Below are positions 12,001 to 21,600 of a stretch of DNA of 64,000 bases, piece after piece; position 1 is the stretch's first letter; every line of letters begins with the position of its first letter. The stretch comes from Hypomyces perniciosus (taxonomy: Eukaryota > Ascomycota > Sordariomycetes > Hypocreales > Hypocreaceae), in NCBI GenBank assembly GCA_008477525.1, contig SPDT01000005.1:2790001-2854000 (forward strand), given 5' to 3'. The translations under genes were made by a program, and so were the position numbers. The notes under the pieces are model-generated. The model saw only the letters and a list, made by a program, of their open reading frames with translations, did no database searches and was not told the origin of the DNA.

Positions 12001-14413
12001 CTTCTTTCAAAGTCTCCCGCACGTATGCCGAAGCTGCTTTGCGATCGACCTTCCCGGACGCAGACTTCGGGAGCGCGTCGACCTGGAGGATCTTAAAGGG
12101 CCTCATGTAGTCCGGCAGGTGCCGTTGTGCGGCCTCCAGACACCTCTGGTGGACAAGCTCAAAGCCCAAATCGGCACGCGGCTCAAGGACAACAAGACTC
12201 ACAACCTTCTCCGAGCCGGTCTCAGAAATCCGCTGTTTCCAGACACAAGAGAGCGTCTCCCGTACGCCCTCTACTCTGCTCGCCAGCACGCTCTCAATCT
12301 CGCCCAGCTCCACGCGTCTGCCGCTCAGCTTGACCTGATCATCCGATATCCTGCCCAAGAATTCGACGATGGGCTCGCCGCGGGGGTCCCATACAATTCT
12401 AGCTCGGTCGCCGGTTCTGTACGCCCGACCCCATCGCGCATCGTTGACAAAGGCGCACGCCGTCTCGTCGGGACGGTTGAGGTAGCCCACTCTGCTCACC
12501 TGCGGGCCAGTGATTACGAGCTCTCCTGTCGCGCCCATGGGCACGGGCTCCAAGTTTACCGTCTGGCCCTGGGTCTGAATCTGCTCGTCGACGATGAGGG
12601 TGCCGCACGTCGCGAGAGGCGTTCCTATCACGGAACCTCGCTGCCCTTCCGGGACATGGGCCTGGGCGATGCAGTAGATGGCCGTCTCTGTGGGTCCGTA
12701 TCCGTTGTAGATACCGCTGGGCATATGTCCACGGTCGTCACTACTTGCCGTGGGGTTGTAACGTGCAAAGTCGCGCAGGGTGCGTGTATTCAGTGTCTCC
12801 CCACCGAGCATCAGACCGCGGATTGACGACGGGTCCAGCAGGCTGGCGAAGCTGGGAGTGATATTGGTTATGTCGGCCTCGAAGGTCGTAACGACCTTGT
12901 CAATGTCCTGCAGGGTGAACTTGCGCGGGGCGCAACAGAGCGTCGAACCGGTGCTGAGTGTCCAGAAGATCTCGAAGAGGGAAATGTCGAAGGTCGGCGC
13001 CGCGCCCTGGAACCATCTGATGGGCTCGCTGGATAATGATGATGTTGGTGAGACAAATCCGTAGTGAGCGCTCAGGGCGGAGATGGTGCATGCTGCGGAA
13101 ATGTGGCTGACGGCTACACCTTTCGGCATGCCAGTGGTTCCTGACGTGTATAGGATGTAGGCCACGTCAGTCTCCGTGGTGGATAATGATGATGATAATG
13201 GCTGTCTTTCCGATTTGGCATCGCATGCTGCAAGATACGGAGTCACGCTGATCATGGTAATTGCGGCAGACCATAACGATGACGATGACCCTGGCTGCGT
13301 TGATGCGGCCACAAGGAGGGTAGCTGGCTTCAGATCTGCTATCAGCGCCTCCTTTCTCCCCCCAGGGGCGTCCACGGGAATGGGACAGAAGGCCATGCCG
13401 GCCTTAAGAGCAGCCAGGTAGCTGATGTACAGCTCTGGGCAGGGTTCTATTAGCACGGCAACGGTCTTGACGGATAGCTGTGACTGTGACTGTGACTGTG
13501 CACATGTGCGAACCAGCTTGGCCGCCAGCGCGTTGGCTGCGTTTTCGACCTGCTGATATGTATACTGGGTCCTCTTGCCGCTTTTGAGGCACATGAGAAA
13601 GTCCAGGGCCGTCCTGTGAGGGTTTTCTGCCGCGCGTTGCTCAAACCACCGGTGAAGTAAAGCCGGCTCATCCCTATCACTCTCACTCTCCTCATCCTGC
13701 AGATTGTTTGAGCACACCGGCTCCTGGGGGAACAAAGGAAGGGGTCTGGACTTTGGTGGGAAGTTGAGCACAGAAGGCTGCGTCCATTTACCACCTTTAC
13801 CTTGACCTTGCTGCAAACCGAGGATGAGGTCGTCCAGCATGCGACCCAGAGCCTCGAGAGCCGCTGTAGGCATGACATTGGCCTGCGCCGTCAACCGTAT
13901 TTGTCTGGTTGCCGCATCGATATGAAGCTGCAAGGCCTGGGTTGTGTGTTAGCCACATGAACCGCTACACTTGTGGCTTTTCACCTTGACCCGCTGGCTT
14001 CCTCCAGGTCGACTCACCTTTCCCTTACCAATCGAAAAGTCAGTTGGAATGTCATGGCCATCCGCATAGTCAATGAAGCTAAAGGCTCCGTCCTCCTCCT
14101 CCTTCTCGTGGCCTGCGCTGACATAACGAGCCAAGATGAAACCACCGCGTGTGGAGTCTTGGATACAATACGCCTCGCCAGGGTCGAGGACCACTATGCG
14201 GGAGACGAGCTTTACAAAGGCTTTGATGGAAGTGTCCTCGTCGGGTCTTGGTTCGAGAGGGCTTAGCCAGTGCAGCAGTTGAGGATTATCTTCAAGATGA
14301 TCTTGTACTCCTGACGATGGTGTTTCCAGCTCTTGGTTGGAAGGCTGTTGGTGAGAATGCAGTGGCCGGAGCTGCGTGATGGGTGGCCGTGGCATCGATG
14401 CTGTGTTCTTCAT
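1..14413 (-). CDS. Ferrichrome-type siderophore nonribosomal peptide synthetase (SidC/NPS2/SidN family), 3' end outside window
   Basis: Cytosolic NRPS expected to build a cyclic hydroxamate peptide of the ferrichrome class. The frame opens at ATG 14413 (MKNTAS), gives 132 codons to 14018, has one 81-bp intron, then stays open from 13936 to base 1. About 4,777 residues are visible and the stop lies beyond the left edge. Reading the frame gives A1-T1-C1-A2-T2-C2-A3-T3-C3-T4-C4-T5-C5, with the last C domain cut after about 350 residues. Phosphopantetheine sites read VGMDSL, LGFSSL, LGIDSL, MGLDSI and VGLDSI. Condensation motifs are AHCICDG, HHALYDS, HHALFDG, HHALYDA and HHALYDA, all keeping the second His. 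Three complete modules followed by two orphan T-C pairs is the known architecture of fungal ferrichrome synthetases. By analogy, A3 would load acyl-hydroxyornithine repeatedly. The acyltransferase and transporters next to it support this. The product (ferricrocin, epichloenin, malonichrome or other) cannot be read from the sequence. Confidence 0.93.
3220..6620 (-). other. NRPS module 3 (A3-T3-C3), presumed hydroxyornithine-loading module
   Basis: A3 spans roughly 6620-4960: LLYTSGSTGCPKG (residue about 2738), AFDPHLTQLF, NFYGPTEVTIG, YRTGDMMRM and ASGKVDTKLL. By eye the pocket residues are D-P-T-S-T-G-F-I-G, quite unlike A1 and A2. T3 (about 4770) reads LGIDSL. C3 (about 4505-3220) has canonical HHALFDG near residue 3412. 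In this family the last A domain activates the N5-acyl-N5-hydroxyornithine building block and is reused to load the downstream T domains; that assignment is inferred from position. Confidence 0.78.
6690..10100 (-). other. NRPS module 2 (A2-T2-C2)
   Basis: A2 spans roughly 10100-8520: LLWTSGTTGEPKG (residue about 1581), SFDVFVQDLF, NTYGPAENAVV, YLTGDMVRL and ASNKVDRKAL. The A5 motif reads GPAEN instead of the usual GPTE. By eye the pocket residues are D-V-V-L-T-I-T-V-V. T2 (about 8320) reads LGFSSL, so the usual Gly-Asp before the phosphopantetheinylated Ser is Phe-Ser. C2 (about 8040-6690) has HHALYDS, with Ser in place of the final Gly. In ferrichrome synthetases such modules load Gly, Ser or Ala; which one applies here is not decided. 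Confidence 0.8.
10240..13660 (-). other. NRPS module 1 (A1-T1-C1) with N-terminal extension
   Basis: A1 spans roughly 13660-12010: LYTSGTTGMPKG (residue about 392), pocket helix TFDISLFEIF, NGYGPTETAIY, YRTGDRARI and SASGKVDRKA. By eye the specificity-pocket residues are D-I-F-I-M-G-G-I-Y plus the usual Lys. T1 lies near 11800 (VGMDSL, about residue 842). C1 runs about 11520-10240 and has AHCICDG instead of HHxxxDG, keeping the catalytic second His. About 230 residues before A1 resemble the C-terminal half of a degenerate condensation domain (LQLHIDAATRQIRLTAQA), as expected for the family, but this is a weak inference. A Gln/Ser run encoded by repeated TGACTG lies near 13480. Confidence 0.8.
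13937..14017 (-). other. Intron 1 of the NRPS gene
   Basis: Donor GTGAGT directly after AAG at 14018 and acceptor CCCAG ending at 13937, with a fungal-type branch site CTAAC a few bases before the acceptor. Splicing is phase 0 and joins K132 to ALQLHI, restoring the long downstream frame; without it the first exon reaches a stop at about 13949. A second in-frame CAG 9 bases further on could be an alternative acceptor that would remove three residues. Confidence 0.85.
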
Positions 14414-15276
14414 GTTGCCGTAGGTCTTGTCTGGTTCACCTCAACTACCTGGGTGTAACTGTATGAGTCTTGAGACAGTCTAGTCTTGTGTGTAGTGTGC
14501 GTGACTTCCAGCCAAACTGACTTATATTCTTGGCCCATATTCGAAGACTGCCAAGGCATGCCTGCCGCTATCGCTCGGGCGTTGGGGCAGTGACAACCCT
14601 CATGCGCCCCGGGGGGTATCTCCATGGTCTCCATAGTGCCAAACATCCGATCCTTGATCCTTAGTCCACACACCCCTGCGTCAGGGCTGTCGGGCTTCTC
14701 AAGGGAGTATATGTGTTATGGGTGGGCGTGTGGGTATCTTCCCTCGGCAGAAGGTAACCCTGTCCCTAGCTCCTGTGTCTGCCAAGGAAGGTGGATTTAC
14801 ATAATTCCTTCGGGCTGCATGGGTAGGACGTGGGGTTAAGATGATCTGATTAGATTTTAGATTATCAACCTCCGATGTCGAAATTCGCTCACAAACCACA
14901 TTGTACTTACAGTGATATATCGGCCAAATGCGGCAGGAATATCACTGCCCCCTTTTCCTCGGCGGATCGGCGTAAAAATTACAAAATCTTTTAACTCTGT
15001 TTACAGTTTTTTTTTCTTTTTTGGGGGGGCGGGGTTTTCATAATGGGTTCCTCTTAGAAGGCCGGCTACAATAGTGAAGAACATAGTCTTTCACACAGTA
15101 CTAGTATTCTTAATAGACTTAATACTACGTAATATAGTAACTTAAGCTTGGGCCTCTTAGGAGCAGAAAAATCCTTGGATCTGCCTTCTTCCTGATTTAC
15201 GAAGTATACTACCTCCTACCTGCGTTACCAGACGGCTCAATGCACAAAAATCAGCTCCAGAACTGAACACCACCAA
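14414..15276 (-). promoter_or_regulatory. Presumed NRPS upstream region
   Basis: No gene is visible between the NRPS ATG and the MITE-like element. ATCTGATTA at 14844-14852 differs by one base from the iron-GATA-factor consensus ATCWGATAA, about 430 bp upstream of the NRPS start. Poly-T and poly-G runs occur at 15007-15031. No confident TATA box was found. Control by an iron GATA factor is plausible but rests on this single near-match. Confidence 0.35.
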
Positions 15277-15282
15277 ATGAGT

Positions 15283-15662
15283 TGAGCAATGCTATTCACA
15301 CAGATAAAAATTGCTATTCGCACAGATAGTCCATGCAATACTCCGTACCAACGAACATCTCCCCATAGCTCCTTACACTATATAACTGAAATACTGCACT
15401 AATAGGTCTATACAAAATCTCCCCAGGCCGACTATTCTTCCGGCTATGTTGTCGGCACAATTTCATCAAATTCGTCTTCAATCTAGAGGTCGCCCTCACT
15501 CTCTCCCTGTAACTGCTGTATTGGCTATATACTGTTATAACTGCTGTGTACTCCGTAATATTAACTCTATCTCCGCTGCTGCTGCTGTTAGAGATTTTAG
15601 GTAATAGCGCATGGGCTATCTGTGCGAATAGCAATTTTTATCTGTGTGAATAGCATGACTCA
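15283..15662. mobile_element. MITE-like element 1 (380 bp) between NRPS and acyltransferase
   Basis: The ends are inverted repeats of about 50 bp: TGAGCAATGCTATTC at the left and, read from the right end on the other strand, TGAGTCATGCTATTC, followed inward by near-identical CACAGATAAAAATTGC. The element is flanked by ATGAGT at 15277-15282 and at 15663-15668, a plausible 6-bp target duplication. Each arm contains an internal direct repeat of TGCTATTC-R-CACAGATA. A 106-codon minus-strand ORF inside looks non-coding. The size, inverted ends and lack of a transposase fit a MITE. The arms bring extra AGATAA motifs into the cluster. Confidence 0.75.
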
Positions 15663-15839
15663 ATGAGTTTCGCTTTTGTCCAATCCAGTCCCACCACTCC
15701 TTGATGATCCTGCACGATATGAAAGCTGGAGTCTGTTCGATTTGACTTCACTGTTCGATTTGATGTATTCCAGGTGACCTCACGATTACAGCTTTATCCA
15801 TAGAGAGGAAGTGCCTAACATTGACGGTATGTCTACTGT

Positions 15840-17132
15840 CTATACGAAATGCGCCTCCTGGAAGAAGCGATCCCGTTGGAGGGCAAATAGAATCGCCGTC
15901 TTGTGCGGCAGGTGGAAACGCTTCTTCTTCTCCTGCGGCAGGTACTTGTTCTGGATATGAACGTGGCCCAAGTCGAATCGAGGCTCGGCAATCACCTGCT
16001 TGGTCCGCGGGTCCCGCAGGAAGCAGCAATGCTTGATCGACGTCGCCACAGCCTGATACCTCTTGCCGCCCCGGAAGTGCTCCTCGCCCACCAGGATGTG
16101 CGAGTTCTGGTCGTGCTCGCCCACCACAATATTGCAGTTAGAGCTGAAGAAGCACGCGGCGTTATCCTCCTTGACCCACCCCAGCTCCGTGTATCCAGCC
16201 AGCTCGCCGTCCCACTCGAACAAGCACGACATGCTGTGCGCGTCCGCCAGCATGCCTGCCAGGTACGCCCGGTGGTGCTCGTCCGGTCCGCGCTCCTGCC
16301 ACGAGGCGTTGACCCGGTCCGAGTTCTGCCACCGCTTGTACGCCTCGAAGTGCACCGGGTTCTCGGCGTCAATGTGCAAGATCCGCAGCTGCTGCCCGAG
16401 CTCGACGATGAACCGAGAGTAGATGACCGTGCCGGGCTTGGGCTTGGCCGGCCGCACCGGGTGGACGGTGCAGACGTTGCCCTTGCGCGTGAACCCCAGC
16501 TGGCTGGCGAAAACGCCCAGCGTCCCGTTGAAGCCCGGGAAGCTGGTCACTTCAGGCCGAGATTGGAGCCAGTGCTGCGAGTCTGGTGCGCCTGCTCCCT
16601 GCCAGAATGCCTCGCGGTAGAGCCAGTAGATGGCATCTTTGGTTGTTGTTCCTGTACTCGGCGAGAATGGTGATATCACTCCCAAGCCAGTGCATCGCAT
16701 GTACTCGCCCACCCGTTCGCTGTCCACCGAGACGGCGATCAAATCGTCGTCTCGGTGGTCGGGATGCAGCCATAAGGCGTACACCGAGGCCCACGCAAGC
16801 GTGAGGTCCTGGTGCTGGCCGTCAGACCCAAATGGCGAGCGAGGGCCGGCCACATCCAAGCTCAACAGCTGGAGCCGGACGACTTCGCCGAACTGCGCAC
16901 TGTCGTCGTTGACCATGGCCGGGGAGACTCTGGTCTGCGTCCCATCAGTCGTCCACCGAGCCAGCGTTCCGTCACCAGATCCGACGACATAGTCAGTGCC
17001 AGTGCCATTGCCGGTGGTATCAATCCACACTTCGGTCTCGCCGTCGGGTAGTTTGAAAGATGTCTTGTTAAACATCTTCAGCGGCGTTTCGTCGCGAGAC
17101 TGCGCGTCAACGATAACACTACCCATTTCCAA
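15840..17132 (-). CDS. SidF/SidL-type hydroxyornithine N-acyltransferase (siderophore biosynthesis)
   Basis: A 430-residue single-exon protein. Known members (SidF, SidL) transfer an acyl group (anhydromevalonyl or acetyl) from CoA to N5-hydroxyornithine, making the hydroxamate used by the siderophore NRPS. The C-terminal half is a GNAT/IucB-like domain: GTVIYSR near residue 230, a KRWQNSDRVNASWQERG segment, ELGWVKEDN, the conserved IAEPRFD segment and the terminal LPHKTA...RDRFFQ block. The N-terminal half is the family's less conserved domain. ATG 17132 is the first in frame; a second Met lies two codons later. The length is close to the family norm of about 450. It is on the same strand as the NRPS and divergent from the ABC gene. 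Whether it uses acetyl-, anhydromevalonyl- or malonyl-CoA cannot be told from sequence. Confidence 0.85.
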   Translation of the reverse strand: MEMGSVIVDAQSRDETPLKMFNKTSFKLPDGETEVWIDTTGNGTGTDYVVGSGDGTLARWTTDGTQTRVSPAMVNDDSAQFGEVVRLQLLSLDVAGPRSPFGSDGQHQDLTLAWASVYALWLHPDHRDDDLIAVSVDSERVGEYMRCTGLGVISPFSPSTGTTTKDAIYWLYREAFWQGAGAPDSQHWLQSRPEVTSFPGFNGTLGVFASQLGFTRKGNVCTVHPVRPAKPKPGTVIYSRFIVELGQQLRILHIDAENPVHFEAYKRWQNSDRVNASWQERGPDEHHRAYLAGMLADAHSMSCLFEWDGELAGYTELGWVKEDNAACFFSSNCNIVVGEHDQNSHILVGEEHFRGGKRYQAVATSIKHCCFLRDPRTKQVIAEPRFDLGHVHIQNKYLPQEKKKRFHLPHKTAILFALQRDRFFQEAHFV

Positions 17133-18656
17133 TTATATTGGATCACCTATTGTCCATTAGTTTCCTTGCTGGTGACACCTACAGCTCCTGGGCAAAGTAA
17201 CCAAACTTCACTGCTTATTATTAGGCAGGGTACTTACAGAGGGGATCCCACACTTGACTGTTAGATAACAGATGAGAGTGAGCTTTATACAAAGTCTAAG
17301 AGACCAGCTTATTGAGAATAATGTAGGAGGCAAAAACGTTCGAAACTGTTATCCGTTTCTGCCAGCTGTCCGATCCAAAGGAGCCACGGATATATTCGCC
17401 GATTTAAATGGATGTAGGTATACGAAGATTGGGGACAGAAGAGATGGGTCAGTTCGCAACTGGCAGCACCCCTGCTATACAGTATCAATATGCTAGTTTC
17501 TATACAGTATTTTCCTTACAATATAAGGTTAAATCTCTATTAATACTTTAAAAATGAGAACCTTTATCGCGAAATAAGAATATCCTAAGGGATAAAGCTA
17601 ACTGTAGTTACTTAGAAAGCTATAGTAGCAGTAAATCGCGACGGCGGCGGCGATAGCGACTGGAAAGATAATAATGAGCCTGACCCTAAAGGATCAAAAA
17701 TATCTGCTAAGGGGGGGGCATAACTATAGCGAGCTCTATAGGGGAATATGCCTTATTCCAGTATGTTTTGCAGGCTCAGTTGACTTTTGTAGGTTACGTA
17801 GGGGAGTTTTGATTGGGAAGATTCCATCACTATTACACCGTGTGGCAGGGGTGTTGCCAGTTGCGAACTGACCTATCTCTTTTGTCCTCAACCTCCGTAC
17901 TCTAACTTTATTACGGTCTGGAGCTTCACCCCAGCCTTGATATGTCGCGCTAATGAGAGAGGCCTTTTTATGGTGTAGATGTCCCAGGCTACAGCACCTA
18001 AGGGCAGCCTAATCAAGACGGTCCCTATAGCCCCCACCATCCATCTATATCAACACCTTCACACTTACCCCAACACGGGAAAGCCGAACGGGAAAGCCGA
18101 ACGGGAAAGAACGTGGTCGATCGAGGTGGCGCGTTAGTCTTAATTAGGAAAGTCGCCTGTGAAACCCCGATCTGGCCGAGCTTGACAGCTAGGTTAGTCA
18201 CCTTTAGCGGTAAGCCGGGAGCCCAGTGAGCCTTTTTTTTAATTTCTATGTAGGGTACCCGTAATGTAACCGCGGGTGTCGTAACACTTAGGTTTACAGT
18301 TATTATATTATGGGTTGCCCTTTGAAACATGTGGATATGTTTACTAATGCCACGCCTTACACAAGCATGGCTAAAAACAGATAATCTTTCTTACACTGCC
18401 CTTGTACACATGTACTACCGTCCTTGAGTACGTACATACATACGCTACATGTGCTGTAGGTCCGCAGTCGGAGACGTCTTCAGATTCCAAGATCCAAATG
18501 TGGGTGCCCCTTTCGGTGAGTGGGTATGTAATCAAAATCACCCATACATGGGCTAGAGAGAAGTTTACGGTAAGATGCTAAAGACATGCGCCTCTTATCC
18601 AACTCGACATGATCTGACGAGCAACAGGTCTAACCCAATTCACAGCGGCGACCAAC
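17133..18656. promoter_or_regulatory. Divergent intergenic region between acyltransferase and ABC transporter
   Basis: About 1.5 kb separating the divergent starts at 17132 (minus) and 18657 (plus). It contains MITE-like element 2 (17423-17897). GATA-type cores occur as TTAGATAAC at 17261-17269 and CAGATAA near 18377, but no exact ATCWGATAA. A 13-bp tandem repeat (CGGGAAAGCCGAA, about 2.5 copies) lies at about 18075-18108. No gene is supported here. Confidence 0.5.
17423..17897. mobile_element. MITE-like element 2 (475 bp, TA target) in divergent promoter
   Basis: Terminal inverted repeats of about 58 bp at 17423-17480 and 17840-17897 share the core TCAGTTCGCAACTGGCA and differ by a handful of mainly transition changes. 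The outer ends read CGAAGATT and, on the other strand, CGGAGGTT. Both are bordered by TA (17421-17422 and 17898-17899), the target of Tc1/mariner-type transposases. The interior has no transposase, and the small ORFs there are not convincing. Confidence 0.75.
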
Positions 18657-21600
18657 ATGACGAGCAATGATGGGAAAAGCTTCCCTCCCCGGAAATGGTA
18701 CAGAAGGGTGCCATTTCTATCCACGAAACCTATCGAGAAACGACTGACGGCACGGAACCTCAATTCAACTTCAAGCCCGGGCAACGTGGAGGATGGAGTT
18801 GGTGCCGGGATCGAGGAGAAGACTGAGTTGCCAGAGTCGACGGCGAACTGGTTGTCGATCTTGACATTCAACTGGCTGAGTCCCGTTCTAGGAACGGGCT
18901 ACACCAGACCCCTTCAAGTCGACGACCTGTACGACATGCCCAGCAACAGGTTGGTCGCAGACCATGCGGATCGACTCGAGAAGTGCTGGTCGGCGAGGCT
19001 GGAGAGAAACAGGAACCGAATAGCTTCATCCGGGCCAGTGGTATGGAGGCCTTTTTGGGCGAGGCGCACAACTGACACTACGGTCTTGGCCCTGGCTCTC
19101 AACGATGTCTGCTTCCGGTGGTTCTGGCTAGGTGGTCTCTTCAAACTGGGCGGAGACCTGTCGCAAATGGTTTCGCCGCTGCTCATCAGGTTTCTCATCG
19201 CCACCCTGTCCGATCCGTCCCAACAGGCCCTGCGCGCAGGCTTCGGCTACGCGGTGGGCCTCTTTTTCCTGCTCGTCTTCTCCGTCACGTCCAACGTCCA
19301 CGGCTTCTACCGCTCGTACACGACCGGTATTCTGCTACGAGGTGCCCTCATGCATGCCATCTACCGCAGGGCGACAATGCAGCTCACCGAGAACGCCAAG
19401 CTGAAACACGGCCTCGGCACGGGCAAGCTGATGAGCCTGATGAGCGCGGACGTGACACGCGTAGATTTCTGCTGCGGCTTCTTCCACTCTGCGTGGACCA
19501 GCATCCTCCAAGTCCTCCTCTGCTTCGCCCTGACCGTGTGGTTGATGGGCTACAGCGCCCTGCCTGGGTTCGGCCTGCTGGCGCTGCTGTATCCCCTGCA
19601 GACCTTCATGATGCGCCGGCTACTGCGCCTGCGCCGAGCCAGCATGCCCTTCACCGATGCCCGGGTTAAGGCTGTCGTGGAGGCCGTGTCGACCATCCGT
19701 CTCGTCAAGACCAATGCGTATGAGAAGAGCCTGCTCGCAAAGATCGGAAAGCTGAGGTCCGACGAGGTTGTTTACATCCGCAAGAGGATGCTTCTCAGGG
19801 CTCTCAACACCGCCGTCTCGTACACGGCTCCCACGCTGGCCGCCGTCGTCAGCATCGTCTGCCATGGAGCGACGAATGAGAATGGCATGGACGCCAGTGT
19901 CGTCTTCCCTGCGCTCGCCTTGTTCCTACTGCTGAGGACGCCGCTGCAGGCCCTGCCTACTGCACTCTCAGCCATCGCGGATGCCCGCGCGGCACTCGAG
20001 CGCTTAGCGGTTTTTATGCTCGCATCTGACGCGGGTCCTACCAGTAATGCTGGACTGCACTCGGACCCTGGCGAGAATGCAGGCAAGGAGTCATCGGCTG
20101 ACGTGGTGGTTCAAGTTGAGGATGCTACTTTTGCTTATCACGATGACGAGGGACTCATGGCAGACGACGCCGATGTGAATGCCCAGGAAGTCAAAAATCC
20201 GTACGCAACTGGATTTCAAACCAAGGTGCCCGCGAGCCAGACCCAGAGACTACGCCTCGATTCGCTCGTTGTAAAGAGGAACCAGCTCGTCTGCATCGTG
20301 GGGCCCGTGGCATCAGGCAAATCCTCGGTGTTCGGGGCGCTCTTGGGGGACATGCAGCTTATTCAGGCACGTTCATGCCGGCTCAACCTCCAGAACTCGT
20401 TGTCGTCGTCTCAGCTCGCCTTCGCCCCACAGACGGCCTGGCTGCTCAGCGAGACGGTGCGGGAGAACATTGTCTTCGGCAGGCCCCTGGATCTGGCATG
20501 GTACGACGAGGTGCTCACCCGGTGTTGTCTGCACCAGGACCTGGAGAGGCTGCCCGAGGGCGATATGACCGTCGTTGGCGAGATGGGCGTATCCCTGTCA
20601 GGCGGCCAGAAGCAGCGCATCAGTGTCGCCAGGGCCATCTACGGCAGGAGCCCGCTGCTCTTTCTCGATGACTGCTTCTCCGCCCTGGACGCCCATGTTG
20701 GTGCCCGTGTCTTTGACATGGTTGTCAATCAGGCGCGGAGGGACAAGGAGGCCACTATTGTTCTGGTGACGCATTCGATGGAGTTCGCTAGGCAGGCGGA
20801 TCATATTGTCTACATGGAAAAGGGTCGCATCGTGGAACAGGGCTCGTATGAGTGTCTGTCTAGTCGGGATGGTCCCTTTTCTCTCTTTGTGGGGTCCTCA
20901 TTGGCCCCAGACTCGGACTTGGACTCGGACTCGGAATCAACTCGACACGACGGCGACTCTGGGCAACCACAACACCAAGAGCCCAAGGTAAAGGAGGCGC
21001 AGGAGCAGGAGATTGTCGCCCAAACGTCAAAGGGCAAGCAAGAGGGCCGAGGCAACGAGATTATGCAGAGTGAGGAGAGACTTGTTGGCTCTGTCAGCGG
21101 CAAGACCTACATCCGCTACGTGCAGATGGGTAACGCCTGGCTTACCGTGCCGCTCTTCGCCACGTCCATCATAATCTACCAGGGAACGAGCATTGTCTCA
21201 CCGCTGTGGCTCAGCTGGTGGCAACGCAACCGATACACGTCCATCTCGGAGGGCGCATACATGGGAGGTTACGCGGCGTTCGGCATTGGGCAGTCGCTGG
21301 GCCTGTTCTGCATGAGCGCAACTTTTGCCTTCTTCTGCTTCTGGTGCTCGAACAAGCTTCACCACACGGCCATTTCAAGGGTGCTGCACGCGTCCGTGGC
21401 CTTCTTCGACACGACGCCGCAAGGCCGCATCACGCACCGGTTCAGCAAGGACGTCGACGCCGTGGACAACGTCGTGGGCGAGACGCTGCGGCTCTTCATC
21501 TCGACGGCCGTGCAGGCCGTGGGCACCATCATCGTGGTGACCATCGTGCTGCCGTCGTTCGTGGCCATCGCCGCCGCCCTCCTCCTCATCTACACCTGGA

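Noticed and set aside
11993..12826. Plus-strand ORF of 277 codons
   Set aside because: Lies wholly antisense to the A1 domain of the NRPS, whose minus-strand frame has all core motifs; a shadow of GC-rich coding sequence. The same holds for 2627-3268 and 8168-8881.
15314..15634. 106-codon minus ORF inside MITE-like element 1
   Set aside because: No transposase motif; it spans most of the element including part of the inverted arms, which explains the open frame.
15903..16673. Plus-strand ORF of 256 codons
   Set aside because: Antisense to the acyltransferase, whose family motifs are clear on the minus strand.
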